In this document: piece after piece, positions 1-7,130 of the stretch
How the letters are laid out: the number at the start of each line of letters is the position of its first letter
How positions within the stretch are numbered: the first letter of the stretch is position 1
NCBI GenBank assembly: GCA_905193085.1
Contig: CAJJNI010000068.1
Span: 1-10,976 of the forward strand
Direction: 5' to 3'
Source of the DNA: an uncultured Lachnospiraceae bacterium
GTDB lineage: Bacteria; Bacillota; Clostridia; Lachnospirales; Lachnospiraceae
Length of the DNA stretch: 10,976 nucleotides
Made by a program: the position numbers and the translations under genes
Notes under the pieces: generated by a model
Told to the model about the DNA's origin: nothing
Seen by the model: only the letters and a program-made list of their open reading frames with translations
Database searches by the model: none

Positions 1-6
1 TGTATG

Positions 7-13
7 AGGAGAG
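7..13 (+). promoter_or_regulatory. Ribosome binding site deciding the start of the LRR-dockerin gene
   Basis: AGGAGAG lies 5 nt before the ATG at 19. An in-frame ATG at 4 sits before this site and would place the ribosome binding site inside the coding region. Starting at 19 gives a clean MKKK signal peptide, so 19 is chosen. The promoter is outside the window. Confidence 0.8.
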
Positions 14-18
14 AGCAT

Positions 19-1326
19 ATGAAAAAGAAGCTAATCACAGTAATGCTGGTATTATGTCAGGTATTATTTGGAACTACATATCTTGTGGCAGCAGATGAAG
101 CTGGTACTGACATTATTGTAAAAAATGATGACAGTGGAATAAGTGATGCTAAATTATATGAAGTGTTATTATCTCAGGTAGACGAAAATAAAGATGGTTT
201 GTTAGAGTTATCGGAATTACAACAGACAAGAAGCCTGCTTTTATGGGATGAAGAGATTACTGATATCAGCGGATTAGAATATTTTACAAATTTAGAATAC
301 ATATCACTGAGTTCATTAAATATTACAAATGAGCAGTTAAAAGTTATATCGAAACTGACAAAATTAAATGAATTAGGTTTGCGTAATATGGATATTGATG
401 ATATATCATTTTTGGCAGATTTAGACGAGTTGGAATCGTTGTACATATCAGATACCGAGGTGTCTGACTTGTCAGCTTTATCAAATATGACAAACTTAAA
501 ATGTCTTGTCATGAGCAGCGATAAAATAGTTGATTTATCACCATTGTCGGGACTGGAAAATTTGGAAGAGTTATCTTTGAGGGATAACCAGATAATTAAC
601 ATATCACCATTAGCAACACTTAAAAATCTTAGAACGCTGGACCTTGAAAATAACATCATATGTGATATTTCACCACTTTATGTTTTGCAAAATCTGGAAA
701 ATTTAGATGCAAAAAATAATAAACTTGAATCTTTTTCAGGAGTAACTAACTTTGAGTCATTGACGGAGTTGTCTTTGAGTAATAATAAAATAACAGATAT
801 ATCAGCGATTCGTTCCTGTCCGAATTTGAAAATATGTTATTTGCGCTATAATGAAATAACTGATATATCACCGTTTTCAGGATTGGAATCATTTGAATAT
901 ATTAATTTGTCAAATAATAATATAGGAAAATTACCGGAAGAATTTAAAGTACCATCGACAGATAAAGTTTATACGGAACCATCTCCAACAAGCTGTAAAT
1001 TGCCGACACCATGTTTTGATTTGCGTGATAATAAAATAACTAAGGCGGAAGCCAGAAGAAAATTTTCTGATGAACTTTTGAATTCAATACCTAAAGGTTT
1101 CACTTATACATGGTTTGAGTGGCAGAATTTTATAGATGATATTAAAGGGGACATGGACGGAGATTTAACAGTGTCATTAAATGATGTAACTAAAATTTTA
1201 AAAACAACTTTGGGAATCGAGGACATTCAATCATTTGAGGTTGACATTGCAGATATTAATGAAGATGGTGAGCTGACACTTGCTGATGCACAGCTTGCCT
1301 TAAAGCTTGCGTTGGGGTGTGAATAA
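19..1326 (+). CDS. Secreted leucine-rich repeat protein with EF-hand and C-terminal dockerin
   Basis: The predicted protein has 435 residues. Residues 1-25 form a signal peptide (MKKK, hydrophobic core, AxA-like end at LVAA). A canonical EF-hand loop, DENKDGLLELSE, spans 55-66. About eleven leucine-rich repeats of 22 residues occupy roughly 70-312, with the internalin/SDS22-like pattern NLxxLxLxxNxIxDISPLSxL. A loop with two cysteines (C326, C332) follows, then a short motif at 349-371 also found in the next gene. A dockerin-like domain at 377-435 has two calcium-binding repeats (DMDGDLTVSLND and DINEDGELTLAD), each followed by a helix ending in LG. Known: dockerins bind cohesins, and LRRs of this class bind proteins. 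Inferred: an exported protein anchored to a cohesin-bearing scaffold or surface protein, with the LRR as the recognition surface. The ligand is unknown. The first dockerin loop has Leu instead of Gly at position 6. Its promoter would lie left of the window. Confidence 0.9.
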   Translation: MKKKLITVMLVLCQVLFGTTYLVAADEAGTDIIVKNDDSGISDAKLYEVLLSQVDENKDGLLELSELQQTRSLLLWDEEITDISGLEYFTNLEYISLSSLNITNEQLKVISKLTKLNELGLRNMDIDDISFLADLDELESLYISDTEVSDLSALSNMTNLKCLVMSSDKIVDLSPLSGLENLEELSLRDNQIINISPLATLKNLRTLDLENNIICDISPLYVLQNLENLDAKNNKLESFSGVTNFESLTELSLSNNKITDISAIRSCPNLKICYLRYNEITDISPFSGLESFEYINLSNNNIGKLPEEFKVPSTDKVYTEPSPTSCKLPTPCFDLRDNKITKAEARRKFSDELLNSIPKGFTYTWFEWQNFIDDIKGDMDGDLTVSLNDVTKILKTTLGIEDIQSFEVDIADINEDGELTLADAQLALKLALGCE

Positions 1327-1348
1327 ATTATTGTATAAAATTACAGAT

Positions 1349-1377
1349 TTTACAGAAGTAGTAATTGTAGATATAAA
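1349..1377 (+). promoter_or_regulatory. Promoter for the small dockerin gene
   Basis: A -35 box TTTACA (1349-1354) and a -10 box TATAAA (1372-1377) are 17 bp apart; each matches the sigma-A consensus at 5 of 6 bases. Transcription would begin near 1384, giving a leader of about 130 nt before the ATG at 1514. It lies just after the stop of the LRR-dockerin gene, so the small dockerin gene can be expressed independently. No clear terminator separates the two genes. Confidence 0.6.
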
Positions 1378-1393
1378 AAGTTATGATAGAATA

Positions 1394-1509
1394 TTAATGA
1401 GAGAGGAGGAATGAGAGATTGTGGAAGATAAGTATGTTAAAACATAACTGAATTTATATTTATAGAATACATATAGGTATAGTATGTTAATTAATGACGG
1501 AGGAGGAAT
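1394..1509 (+). repeat. Duplicated ribosome-binding region in the leader
   Basis: Bases 1394-1412 and 1491-1509 match at 17 of 19 positions (ttaatga, 4 variable bases, ggaggaat), 97 bp apart. A second short direct repeat, agtatgttaa, occurs at 1431-1440 and 1481-1490, exactly 50 bp apart. The downstream copy is the working ribosome binding site of the dockerin gene. The upstream copy has a strong AGGAGG but no sizeable gene after it. Confidence 0.6.
1421..1447 (+). other. Possible 8-codon leader peptide (very tentative)
   Basis: After the extra AGGAGG at 1404-1409, a GTG at 1421 (11 nt away) opens a frame of 8 codons, VEDKYVKT, ending at TAA 1445-1447. Alternatives are an ATG at 1411, only 1 nt from the site, which reads 6 codons, and a TTG at 1419, which reads 10 codons. 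The frame overlaps a small inverted repeat (TATGTT aa AACATA, 1433-1446). None is convincing as a protein. The site may be a decayed duplicate start or a translated leader. Confidence 0.2.
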
Positions 1510-1513
1510 TATT

Positions 1514-2104
1514 ATGAAGAAAAACATTACCAAAAAATTAGCAGTCGCTTTATGTGCAACAATGCTTTGTGGTGCGTTTGCAAGTGTCACATCAGCAGGA
1601 CAGGGTGCGTATTCAGCCCCACCGAGTTTTGGTTTTGAGGGAAATACGAATACGGATTACACATATGATGAAGATGTCTGGACAGACGAAGAATCAAATG
1701 ATTATATCACAGTAAATCCAGAGGAAACTTTAGAGGAAATTTATGCAAATTGCCCTGAAGGATATGAAGTTAAGTTTATTGCATGGGTAAATCTTGAAAC
1801 AAAAACAGAAGGCAGGTCTTATTATTACAGTAAGGTTTCAACTCAGACAGGTGATGAAGATTCTTCATTTGATGAGGGGTCTGTTGAACCGGCTATTGCA
1901 GAAGTAATTACAGTGGGTGATTTGGACAAAGATGGAAAAATCACATTAAATGATGTCAGCTTTACCCTTAAAGTTGCACTTGGTGTTGAGGAAGAGACAC
2001 AGGAAATTATTAAAGCTGCCGATACTAATGGCAATGGAAAAGTTGACATGGACGATGTAGGCTTTATTTTAAAGTATTCATTAGGAATATATTATGCACC
2101 GTAA
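1514..2104 (+). CDS. Small secreted dockerin protein of unknown function
   Basis: The predicted protein has 196 residues. The start at ATG 1514 is fixed by GGAGGAGG at 1499-1506, 7 nt upstream; an in-frame ATG at 1484 precedes that site and is rejected. Residues 1-28 are a signal peptide ending TSA before G29. Residues 30-70 are acidic and low in structure. Residues 72-94 carry the motif shared with the upstream LRR protein (P81, G83, Y84, W91, N93). After a further acidic linker, residues 135-192 form a dockerin-like domain with two calcium loops (DLDKDGKITLND, DTNGNGKVDMDD), each followed by a helix ending in LG. Known: dockerins attach exported proteins to cohesins. Inferred: a small exported protein that docks onto the same kind of partner as its neighbour. 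I recognise no enzymatic domain, so it may be an adaptor or a peptide display module. Confidence 0.88.
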   Translation: MKKNITKKLAVALCATMLCGAFASVTSAGQGAYSAPPSFGFEGNTNTDYTYDEDVWTDEESNDYITVNPEETLEEIYANCPEGYEVKFIAWVNLETKTEGRSYYYSKVSTQTGDEDSSFDEGSVEPAIAEVITVGDLDKDGKITLNDVSFTLKVALGVEEETQEIIKAADTNGNGKVDMDDVGFILKYSLGIYYAP

Positions 2105-2113
2105 CTTAAGTTA
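2102..2113 (+). promoter_or_regulatory. 12-bp perfect palindrome at the stop codon
   Basis: TAACTTAAGTTA reads the same on both strands and includes the TAA stop of the dockerin gene. It may be chance in AT-rich DNA, or a small operator or hairpin. No known regulator motif is recognised. Confidence 0.25.
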
Positions 2114-2141
2114 AACGCTATGTAGGGATTGACATAAACAG

Positions 2142-2185
2142 CACCGGCATCAGACTTGTAATTTACATTAAGTCTTGTGCCGGTG
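2142..2185 (+). terminator. Stem-loop, likely transcription terminator after the dockerin gene
   Basis: The arms CACCGGCA + AGACTT (2142-2149, 2152-2157) and AAGTCT + TGCCGGTG (2170-2175, 2178-2185) form a 16-position stem with one G-U pair and one mismatch, around a 12-nt loop. The following bases (TTTGT) are only a weak T-tract, so termination may be partial. It sits 38 bp after the stop of the dockerin gene. Confidence 0.55.
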
Positions 2186-2203
2186 TTTGTAAAGGTATAT
2201 ACT
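2175..2203 (+). promoter_or_regulatory. Weak candidate promoter for the membrane protein gene
   Basis: TATACT at 2198-2203 matches the -10 consensus at 5 of 6. TTGTGC at 2175-2180, 17 bp upstream, matches the -35 at only 3 of 6. The -35 lies inside the descending arm of the stem-loop. Expression by read-through from upstream is an alternative. Confidence 0.35.
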
Positions 2204-2251
2204 ATGTGTGAGGAATTTGAAAAAACAAGGGAGTAAGAAAGGGAAAGTAAA

Positions 2252-3895
2252 ATGAAATTTTTACAAAGTATCAGGGAAGAGAAAAGATTATGGAGTTTTA
2301 GTGTAGTTCTGGGAATATTGTTTTCAATGTTTTTCACATTGGGAAGGGTTCTGCAAAAACACACATCATTGGAAGAGTTTGACGCATCTGACGGTGTCGG
2401 ACTTTTTTTAAGTTTTGTAATATGGTCGTGTGTATTTATCGCATTTCTGAAATGTGGTTCTATGTTTGTAGATGAATATAGATGTCGTAAACAGGCAGGT
2501 GTTATATGGGATAAAAATAAAATTTTCTGGATTGCTTTTGGTGTTATTGTTGTGGCATATATACCTGTATATCTGGCGGCTTTTCCGGGAGTTTTTTCAT
2601 ATGATGCACCACATCAGATATGGCAGTTTACGACAGGACATGTTCATAATAACCAGCCTGTTATAAGCTCTTATATAATACTTGGAATAATGAGTATTGG
2701 CAAAATAATATTCAGGAGCTGGGAAGGTGGAGTTGCTTTCTATATAGGTGTGCAGATTATTTTTGGTGCGGCAACTTTTGCAAAACTGCTTCAGATTGTA
2801 TATTCCAGAATTGAGAGTAAGGCATTATTTATAATTGGACTTGTTTTATTTGCAATTCACCCTATGAATCATTTGTTTGTTGTAAACTGTGCAAAAGATG
2901 TATCATATGCATATTTTACATTATGGCTTGTAATGCTTTTTGGACAGGCGGTAGCAGATAGGGGTAAATTTTTCAAAAATACAGAAAATTGTATTAAACT
3001 TGCGGCATTTTTATTATTATTTCTGTTCTACAGAAATAACAGTATTTATGCGTTGATTATATTTATTCCGATAGCACTGTTGTTTTACAAAAAGGCGAGG
3101 AAAAGACTTGCTGTTATTCTTATAGGAACCGCCGCAGTGTATATGATAGTAACAGGTCCGGTTTATTCTGCACTTGGTCTGCAGTCGAGCAATAAGCTGA
3201 ATGAAATGCTTGCAATTCCGACGCAGCAGATAGCAAATACATATGCCAAATGTGGGGACGATTTTACAGATGAAGAAAAGGAAGTTGTTTTTAAAGTTTT
3301 TCCGGAAGAATCTATGGAAAGCTACCAGAATTGGTATAATCCGACAAATTCAGATGCAATAAGACCAAGTCTTAATTCAGAGGCTCTTGAGGAAATGGGA
3401 TTAATGAAATTTATGAAAACATGGGCTTCAATCGGAGTTCGTCATATGGTCTGCTATAATGAAGCTTTATTAAATAATACCAGAGGATATTGGTATGTAT
3501 TTCATGAATTTACACAGATTGGTTCTGATAAATATATAGAGTGGGATAATTCAAATTACGGTGCCGGTGTCCATACAAAAAGAATGCCTGTGTTGAAAGG
3601 TCTTTCAAAGTTTTATCACAGCATTGGACAGGAATATTCAGTTGGAGAGGTTCCTGAACTTGCTATATTATTTGCACCGGCAACAACATTTCTTCTATTT
3701 ATAATGTGGACAGCATTTGTCATTTATAAAAAAGAATATAAGTATCTTGTTCCATCAGTGCTTTTGTGGCTTCTGATGGGTACATTATTTGTTGGTCCGC
3801 TGGCGCTGATGCGTTACATTTATCCGCTTACAATATGCATGCCATTTCTGTTTGGAATATTGCTGGAAAAATCGGGTGAGCTGGTAAATAAATAA
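2252..3895 (+). CDS. Polytopic membrane protein, DUF6020 / GT-C glycosyltransferase-like
   Basis: The predicted protein has 547 residues with roughly eleven to thirteen hydrophobic segments. After two N-terminal segments comes FPGVFSYDAPHQ at 111-122, with D118 just outside a membrane segment, then an NNQPV stretch near 133-137 and HPMN...KD at 203-216. A large soluble loop spans about 315-450 (including IPTQQIANTY), followed by three or four final membrane segments. From memory this matches DUF6020-type proteins, and the acidic residue in the first outer loop is like GT-C enzymes, which move a sugar from a lipid-linked donor onto an envelope acceptor. Catalysis is inferred and the substrate is unknown. 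The start at ATG 2252 follows a modest GGGAAAG site. It stands alone, with no polysaccharide genes beside it. It could instead be a transporter or flippase. Confidence 0.75.
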   Translation: MKFLQSIREEKRLWSFSVVLGILFSMFFTLGRVLQKHTSLEEFDASDGVGLFLSFVIWSCVFIAFLKCGSMFVDEYRCRKQAGVIWDKNKIFWIAFGVIVVAYIPVYLAAFPGVFSYDAPHQIWQFTTGHVHNNQPVISSYIILGIMSIGKIIFRSWEGGVAFYIGVQIIFGAATFAKLLQIVYSRIESKALFIIGLVLFAIHPMNHLFVVNCAKDVSYAYFTLWLVMLFGQAVADRGKFFKNTENCIKLAAFLLLFLFYRNNSIYALIIFIPIALLFYKKARKRLAVILIGTAAVYMIVTGPVYSALGLQSSNKLNEMLAIPTQQIANTYAKCGDDFTDEEKEVVFKVFPEESMESYQNWYNPTNSDAIRPSLNSEALEEMGLMKFMKTWASIGVRHMVCYNEALLNNTRGYWYVFHEFTQIGSDKYIEWDNSNYGAGVHTKRMPVLKGLSKFYHSIGQEYSVGEVPELAILFAPATTFLLFIMWTAFVIYKKEYKYLVPSVLLWLLMGTLFVGPLALMRYIYPLTICMPFLFGILLEKSGELVNK

Positions 3896-3943
3896 TATTA
3901 TATGAACTTATAGGATTATTTTTGCGGTAAGAAGCGAAAATGA

Positions 3944-3972
3944 TTGTATTTCACGCAAAAGTGTGGTACAAT
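3944..3972 (+). promoter_or_regulatory. Extended -10 promoter for the AAA ATPase gene
   Basis: TGGTACAAT at 3964-3972 contains a TGn extension and a -10 box TACAAT (5 of 6). TTGTAT at 3944-3949 is 17 bp upstream. Transcription would begin near 3979, so an in-frame ATG at 3940 lies within the promoter and cannot be the start. Confidence 0.6.
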
Positions 3973-3983
3973 GCCTTTAAATT

Positions 3984-3989
3984 AAGGAG
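3984..3989 (+). promoter_or_regulatory. Ribosome binding site deciding the ATPase start
   Basis: AAGGAG ends 10 nt before ATG 4000. Starting there gives MFKINPYRPGAG, the usual beginning of this ATPase family (NPFxPGAG). Confidence 0.75.
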
Positions 3990-3999
3990 CGTGTTGCTT

Positions 4000-5181
4000 A
4001 TGTTCAAAATAAATCCATATAGACCGGGTGCCGGATTAATGCCAGTGTATTTAGCGGGACGAGATGAAGACATAAATGATGTCGGACAAATGTTTGAGGC
4101 TCTGACTATGAATATTCCGATACAATCGATTATATTCAGTGGATTGCGCGGAGTTGGCAAGACAGTGTTGATTAATAAATTACAGGCAATTGCCGAAGAA
4201 AAGGGAATATTTTGCAAGCATATAGAAATTGAAGAACGAAATGATTTCATATCGCAGATTGCGGAATGTTCACAAAGTTTTTTGAGAAAAGTAAGTGCAA
4301 AAGAGAAATTCAGGAATCTTATTCAGAAACCGTTAGAGGCGATAAAGTCATTAGTTGTGTCATTTAATCCTGAAAACAGTTCCTTTTCTCTTTCTGTGCA
4401 GGATAGGGAATTGTATATTTCAAATAATCTGACACAAAGTCTGACAGATGTTTTTACGACTATAGGGGAAACCGCATATAAAACAGAAACTCCGCTATGT
4501 TTTTTTATTGATGAAATTCCGTATATGAAACAAAATCAACAGGGTTAACTTAGTGCGGCGGAGCACAGGACAAATCAAGTGGGCTATCCTGTTATGGTTG
4601 TAGGTGCGGGACTTCCTAAAATATATAAAATGCTTTCCGATGAGAAATCATATTCAGAGAGACTGTTTTTGTACAAACAAATTGGGTCGTTGAATTTTGA
4701 ACAGTCTAAAAAAGCAATTGAAGAACCTACAAAAAAATTTAATGTAAATTACACAGAAGAAGCAGTAGATAAAATTGTTTCTGTTACAAAAGGTTATCCG
4801 TTTTTTATCCAGCAGTTGTGTCAGATTGTATACAGAGAAAGTAATTCGGATACTATAATGGTTTCAGATGTAAATTCAAATATAGAAAATTTTCTGGATA
4901 CATTGGATAAGGGATTTTTTAAATCGCGGTATGAAAGATGTGCTGAGAGCGATAAGAAATTTATCTTTGCAATGGTAAAATGCGGAGAATTGCCATGTAC
5001 AATTTCAAATGTTGCAAAAAATCTGGATAAAAATGTAAGTTCTATTTCGACAACAAGGGCACAACTGATTAGTAAAGGGATTATTTATCCGGTAAGATAT
5101 AAAGAGCTTGATTTTACCGTTCCTGAATTTTCAGGGTTTATTCAAAGATTAGATGAATATATACAATGGTGCAACATGTAA
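4000..5181 (+). pseudogene. AAA-type ATPase interrupted by one in-frame stop codon
   Basis: Reading one frame from ATG 4000 gives 393 codons broken only by TAA at 4546-4548 (codon 183). Before the stop come the family start NPYRPGAG...YLAGR, Walker A GLRGVGKT (48-55) and Walker B CFFIDE (D171, E172). After it, in the same frame, come LSAAEHRTNQ, a sensor-like stretch with GAGLP (202-206), a SYSERLF segment, GYPFFIQ (265-271) and a C-terminal winged-helix-like part (about 318-385). Both halves match the Orc1/Cdc6-like bacterial ATP-binding family, as I recall it, without gaps, so the stop probably replaced a sense codon such as GAA. The first half alone keeps nucleotide binding but loses the lid and DNA-binding part. 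Restart at GTG 4579 would need the weak AGGA at 4567-4570. Role in the cell is unknown. The frame is otherwise intact, so decay is recent or the stop is a sequencing error. Confidence 0.82.
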
Positions 5182-5225
5182 TTAGGGGAAATATTCTTTG
5201 CGTGTTGCCAGTGTAAATAAAAAAC

Positions 5226-5260
5226 AGCCCGCTCATATTTGTTTTGGATATGAGCGGGCT
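5226..5260. terminator. Bidirectional intrinsic terminator between convergent genes
   Basis: A perfect 13-bp stem, AGCCCGCTCATAT (5226-5238) with ATATGAGCGGGCT (5248-5260), surrounds a 9-nt loop. On the + strand it is followed by TATATTATTTTT. On the - strand it is followed by a run of six T with one G before it (complement of AAAAAAC). It ends both the ATPase gene and sulP. Confidence 0.92.
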
Positions 5261-5294
5261 TATATTATTTTTGTAGTTCAGAACCTTTAGAACC

Positions 5295-6935
5295 CTACGC
5301 CAGTGCCTCAGCTCTAAGCAGTGCATCATCAATATGTTCGCAGAAGTTTTCCGGTCTGACTTTATCATAGAAGCCGGATTTTTTCATTACATGCATTGGC
5401 TGTTCATTTACATGTGATAAAATCAAAGTGATTTTCTTCTTTTTACATTCGTTGTAGAGTGTTTCTATTGAGTTGAGCGCAGATGCATCAAGTGCATTCA
5501 TGCTTCGCATTCTTAATATCAGGCAGTTTGTAGATGAGTGAAGCGGAATGCTGAGAAGCTTGTCTGCGGCACCGAAAAACATAGGACCGCTGATTTCATA
5601 TACAAGTGTATTTTTAGGAACCTGTTTTAAAGTGATACAGTCAGGGTCGTCATTTTCATCCATGTAAGACCAACCTTCTACATTTGTAACATCACTCATT
5701 CTCTTCATAAACAAAATACATGCGAGAATCATGCCGATTTCGATTGCTACTACAAGGTCAAAGATGACTGTCAGTGCAAATGTAATTACAAGAACTGCAA
5801 TATCACTTTTGGGTGATGTTTCAACAAGTTTTTTAAATGTACGCCAGCCGCACATGTTGTATGCAACCATAAAAAGAATTGCTGCGATGGCAGGCATTGG
5901 GATAAATGCCGCATATGGCATAAGTACAACAAGTATAAGCAGAAGAACGACGGCGTGAACCATTCCGGCAATCGGAGTACGGCCTCCGTTTTTGATGTTG
6001 GCAGCAGTTCTTGCGATTGCTCCGGTAGCAGGTATTCCGCCAAATAAACCTGAACCGATATTACCTATACCCTGTGCTATAAGTTCCATGTTAGAATTGT
6101 GTTTTGAGTGAACCATGCTGTCGGCAACAACGCATGACAGCAGGGATTCAATCGCGGCAAGAATTGCAATTGTAAATGCATCAGGTAAAAGCTTTCCGAT
6201 AGTGTCAAGATTAAAAGCCGGCACTGAAAAAGAAGGGAGCTTGTTGCTTATAGTATACAAATCTCCGATAGTATTTACATTCATTTTAAGGCCGTTTACC
6301 ATAGCAATACCGACTATTACAGCGATAAGAGAGCCAGGAATTGTTTTGTTGATGTAAGGCCAGATAATTAATACTGCAAGACATACAAGACCTACGATTA
6401 AAGCCTGATAGTTGAAAGAATCAAAGCTTTTAAAGAGAGCCTTTAATTTATCCATGGTTTCAACCGTAGGAAGTCCTTTTTTGTAAGTGATTCCAAAGAA
6501 ATCTTTTAACTGTCCGATAACAATTGTAACAGCGATTCCGGCAGTAAAACCGGTTGTTATCGTAAATGGTATAAATTTAATGAGATTTCCGAGACGACAA
6601 AGTCCCATTATAATAAGAATAATTCCTGCAAGAATTGTGGCAATAATAAGTCCGCTCATTCCATTTTCAGCAACAATGCCTGCTACAATTGTAGCAAATG
6701 CGGCGGTAGGACCGGCAATCTGAACTCTGCTTCCACCAAATAAGGATATGAGAAATCCTGCAATAATTGCTGTATAAATACCCTGTTCAGGTGTAACTCC
6801 TGATGCGAGTGCAAGAGCAATTGACAGTGGAAGTGCAATAATGGCTACGATAATTCCAGAGATTACATCTTTAACAAACTGCTCTTTCGTGTAACCTTTC
6901 ATAGTGCTAAACAGTTTAGGCCTTAGTTTTTCCAT
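5295..6935 (-). CDS. SulP-family anion transporter with STAS domain
   Basis: The predicted protein has 546 residues. The start (MEKLRPKLF) is placed at 6935 because AAGAGGAG lies 9 nt upstream; an in-frame ATG at 6971 precedes that site. The N-terminal 420 residues hold about ten to fourteen membrane segments, including the family signatures ALPLSIALALASGV (34-47) and QIAGPTAAF (72-80). A cytoplasmic STAS domain covers about 433-540, with LDASAL at 482-487 at the position where STAS domains carry their conserved DxSG-type loop. Known: SulP proteins move sulfate, bicarbonate, or C4-dicarboxylates, usually with sodium or protons. The substrate cannot be read from sequence. No sulfate-assimilation or carbonic anhydrase gene is beside it. 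Length is normal for the family. It is divergent from the debranching enzyme and convergent with the ATPase pseudogene. Confidence 0.93.
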   Translation of the reverse strand: MEKLRPKLFSTMKGYTKEQFVKDVISGIIVAIIALPLSIALALASGVTPEQGIYTAIIAGFLISLFGGSRVQIAGPTAAFATIVAGIVAENGMSGLIIATILAGIILIIMGLCRLGNLIKFIPFTITTGFTAGIAVTIVIGQLKDFFGITYKKGLPTVETMDKLKALFKSFDSFNYQALIVGLVCLAVLIIWPYINKTIPGSLIAVIVGIAMVNGLKMNVNTIGDLYTISNKLPSFSVPAFNLDTIGKLLPDAFTIAILAAIESLLSCVVADSMVHSKHNSNMELIAQGIGNIGSGLFGGIPATGAIARTAANIKNGGRTPIAGMVHAVVLLLILVVLMPYAAFIPMPAIAAILFMVAYNMCGWRTFKKLVETSPKSDIAVLVITFALTVIFDLVVAIEIGMILACILFMKRMSDVTNVEGWSYMDENDDPDCITLKQVPKNTLVYEISGPMFFGAADKLLSIPLHSSTNCLILRMRSMNALDASALNSIETLYNECKKKKITLILSHVNEQPMHVMKKSGFYDKVRPENFCEHIDDALLRAEALA

Positions 6936-6944
6936 TTTAAAATT

Positions 6945-6950
6945 CTCCTC
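6945..6950 (-). promoter_or_regulatory. Ribosome binding site deciding the sulP start
   Basis: On the - strand GAGGAG (with AA before it) precedes ATG 6935 by 9 nt. It is inside the longer open frame beginning at 6971, which argues against that upstream start. Confidence 0.75.
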
Positions 6951-6987
6951 TTCGTTATGTAAATGTTGCAAAAAGACACACCTTTTA

Positions 6988-7015
6988 ATTCTAGCACTTT
7001 GGGAGACTAATACAA
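6988..7015 (-). promoter_or_regulatory. Extended -10 promoter for sulP
   Basis: On the - strand TGCTAGAAT (complement of 6988-6996) gives a TGn-extended -10 TAGAAT, 5 of 6. TTGTAT (complement of 7010-7015) is 16 bp upstream as a weak -35. The transcript would start near 6981, leaving a leader of roughly 45 nt. Confidence 0.5.
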
Positions 7016-7094
7016 TGTGTAAAACAATAATTTTATAAAATTTTTATGAAAAGAATAATACTCACAAAAAACAGGTACATTTTCTCAATAAATT

Positions 7095-7103
7095 TGATAT
7101 AAT
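7095..7103 (+). promoter_or_regulatory. Extended -10 promoter for the debranching enzyme gene
   Basis: TGATATAAT holds a perfect -10 TATAAT at 7098-7103 with a TGn extension. No good -35 is visible (GTACAT at 7075-7080 has the right spacing but poor match), which is common for extended -10 promoters. Transcription would begin near 7110, giving a leader of about 88 nt. Confidence 0.65.
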
Positions 7104-7130
7104 ATAAGATGTCTTTATGATACGGACAAA

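Noticed and set aside
174..659. A 161-codon open frame on the - strand inside the LRR-dockerin gene
   Set aside because: It is fully antisense to a well-supported gene with regular protein repeats; the repeats keep the opposite frame open. It lacks a recognisable domain.
4579..5181. A separate 200-residue gene starting at GTG 4579
   Set aside because: It is the in-frame continuation of the ATPase, with conserved family sequence already present before the GTG (LSAAEHRTNQ). Only a weak AGGA precedes it.
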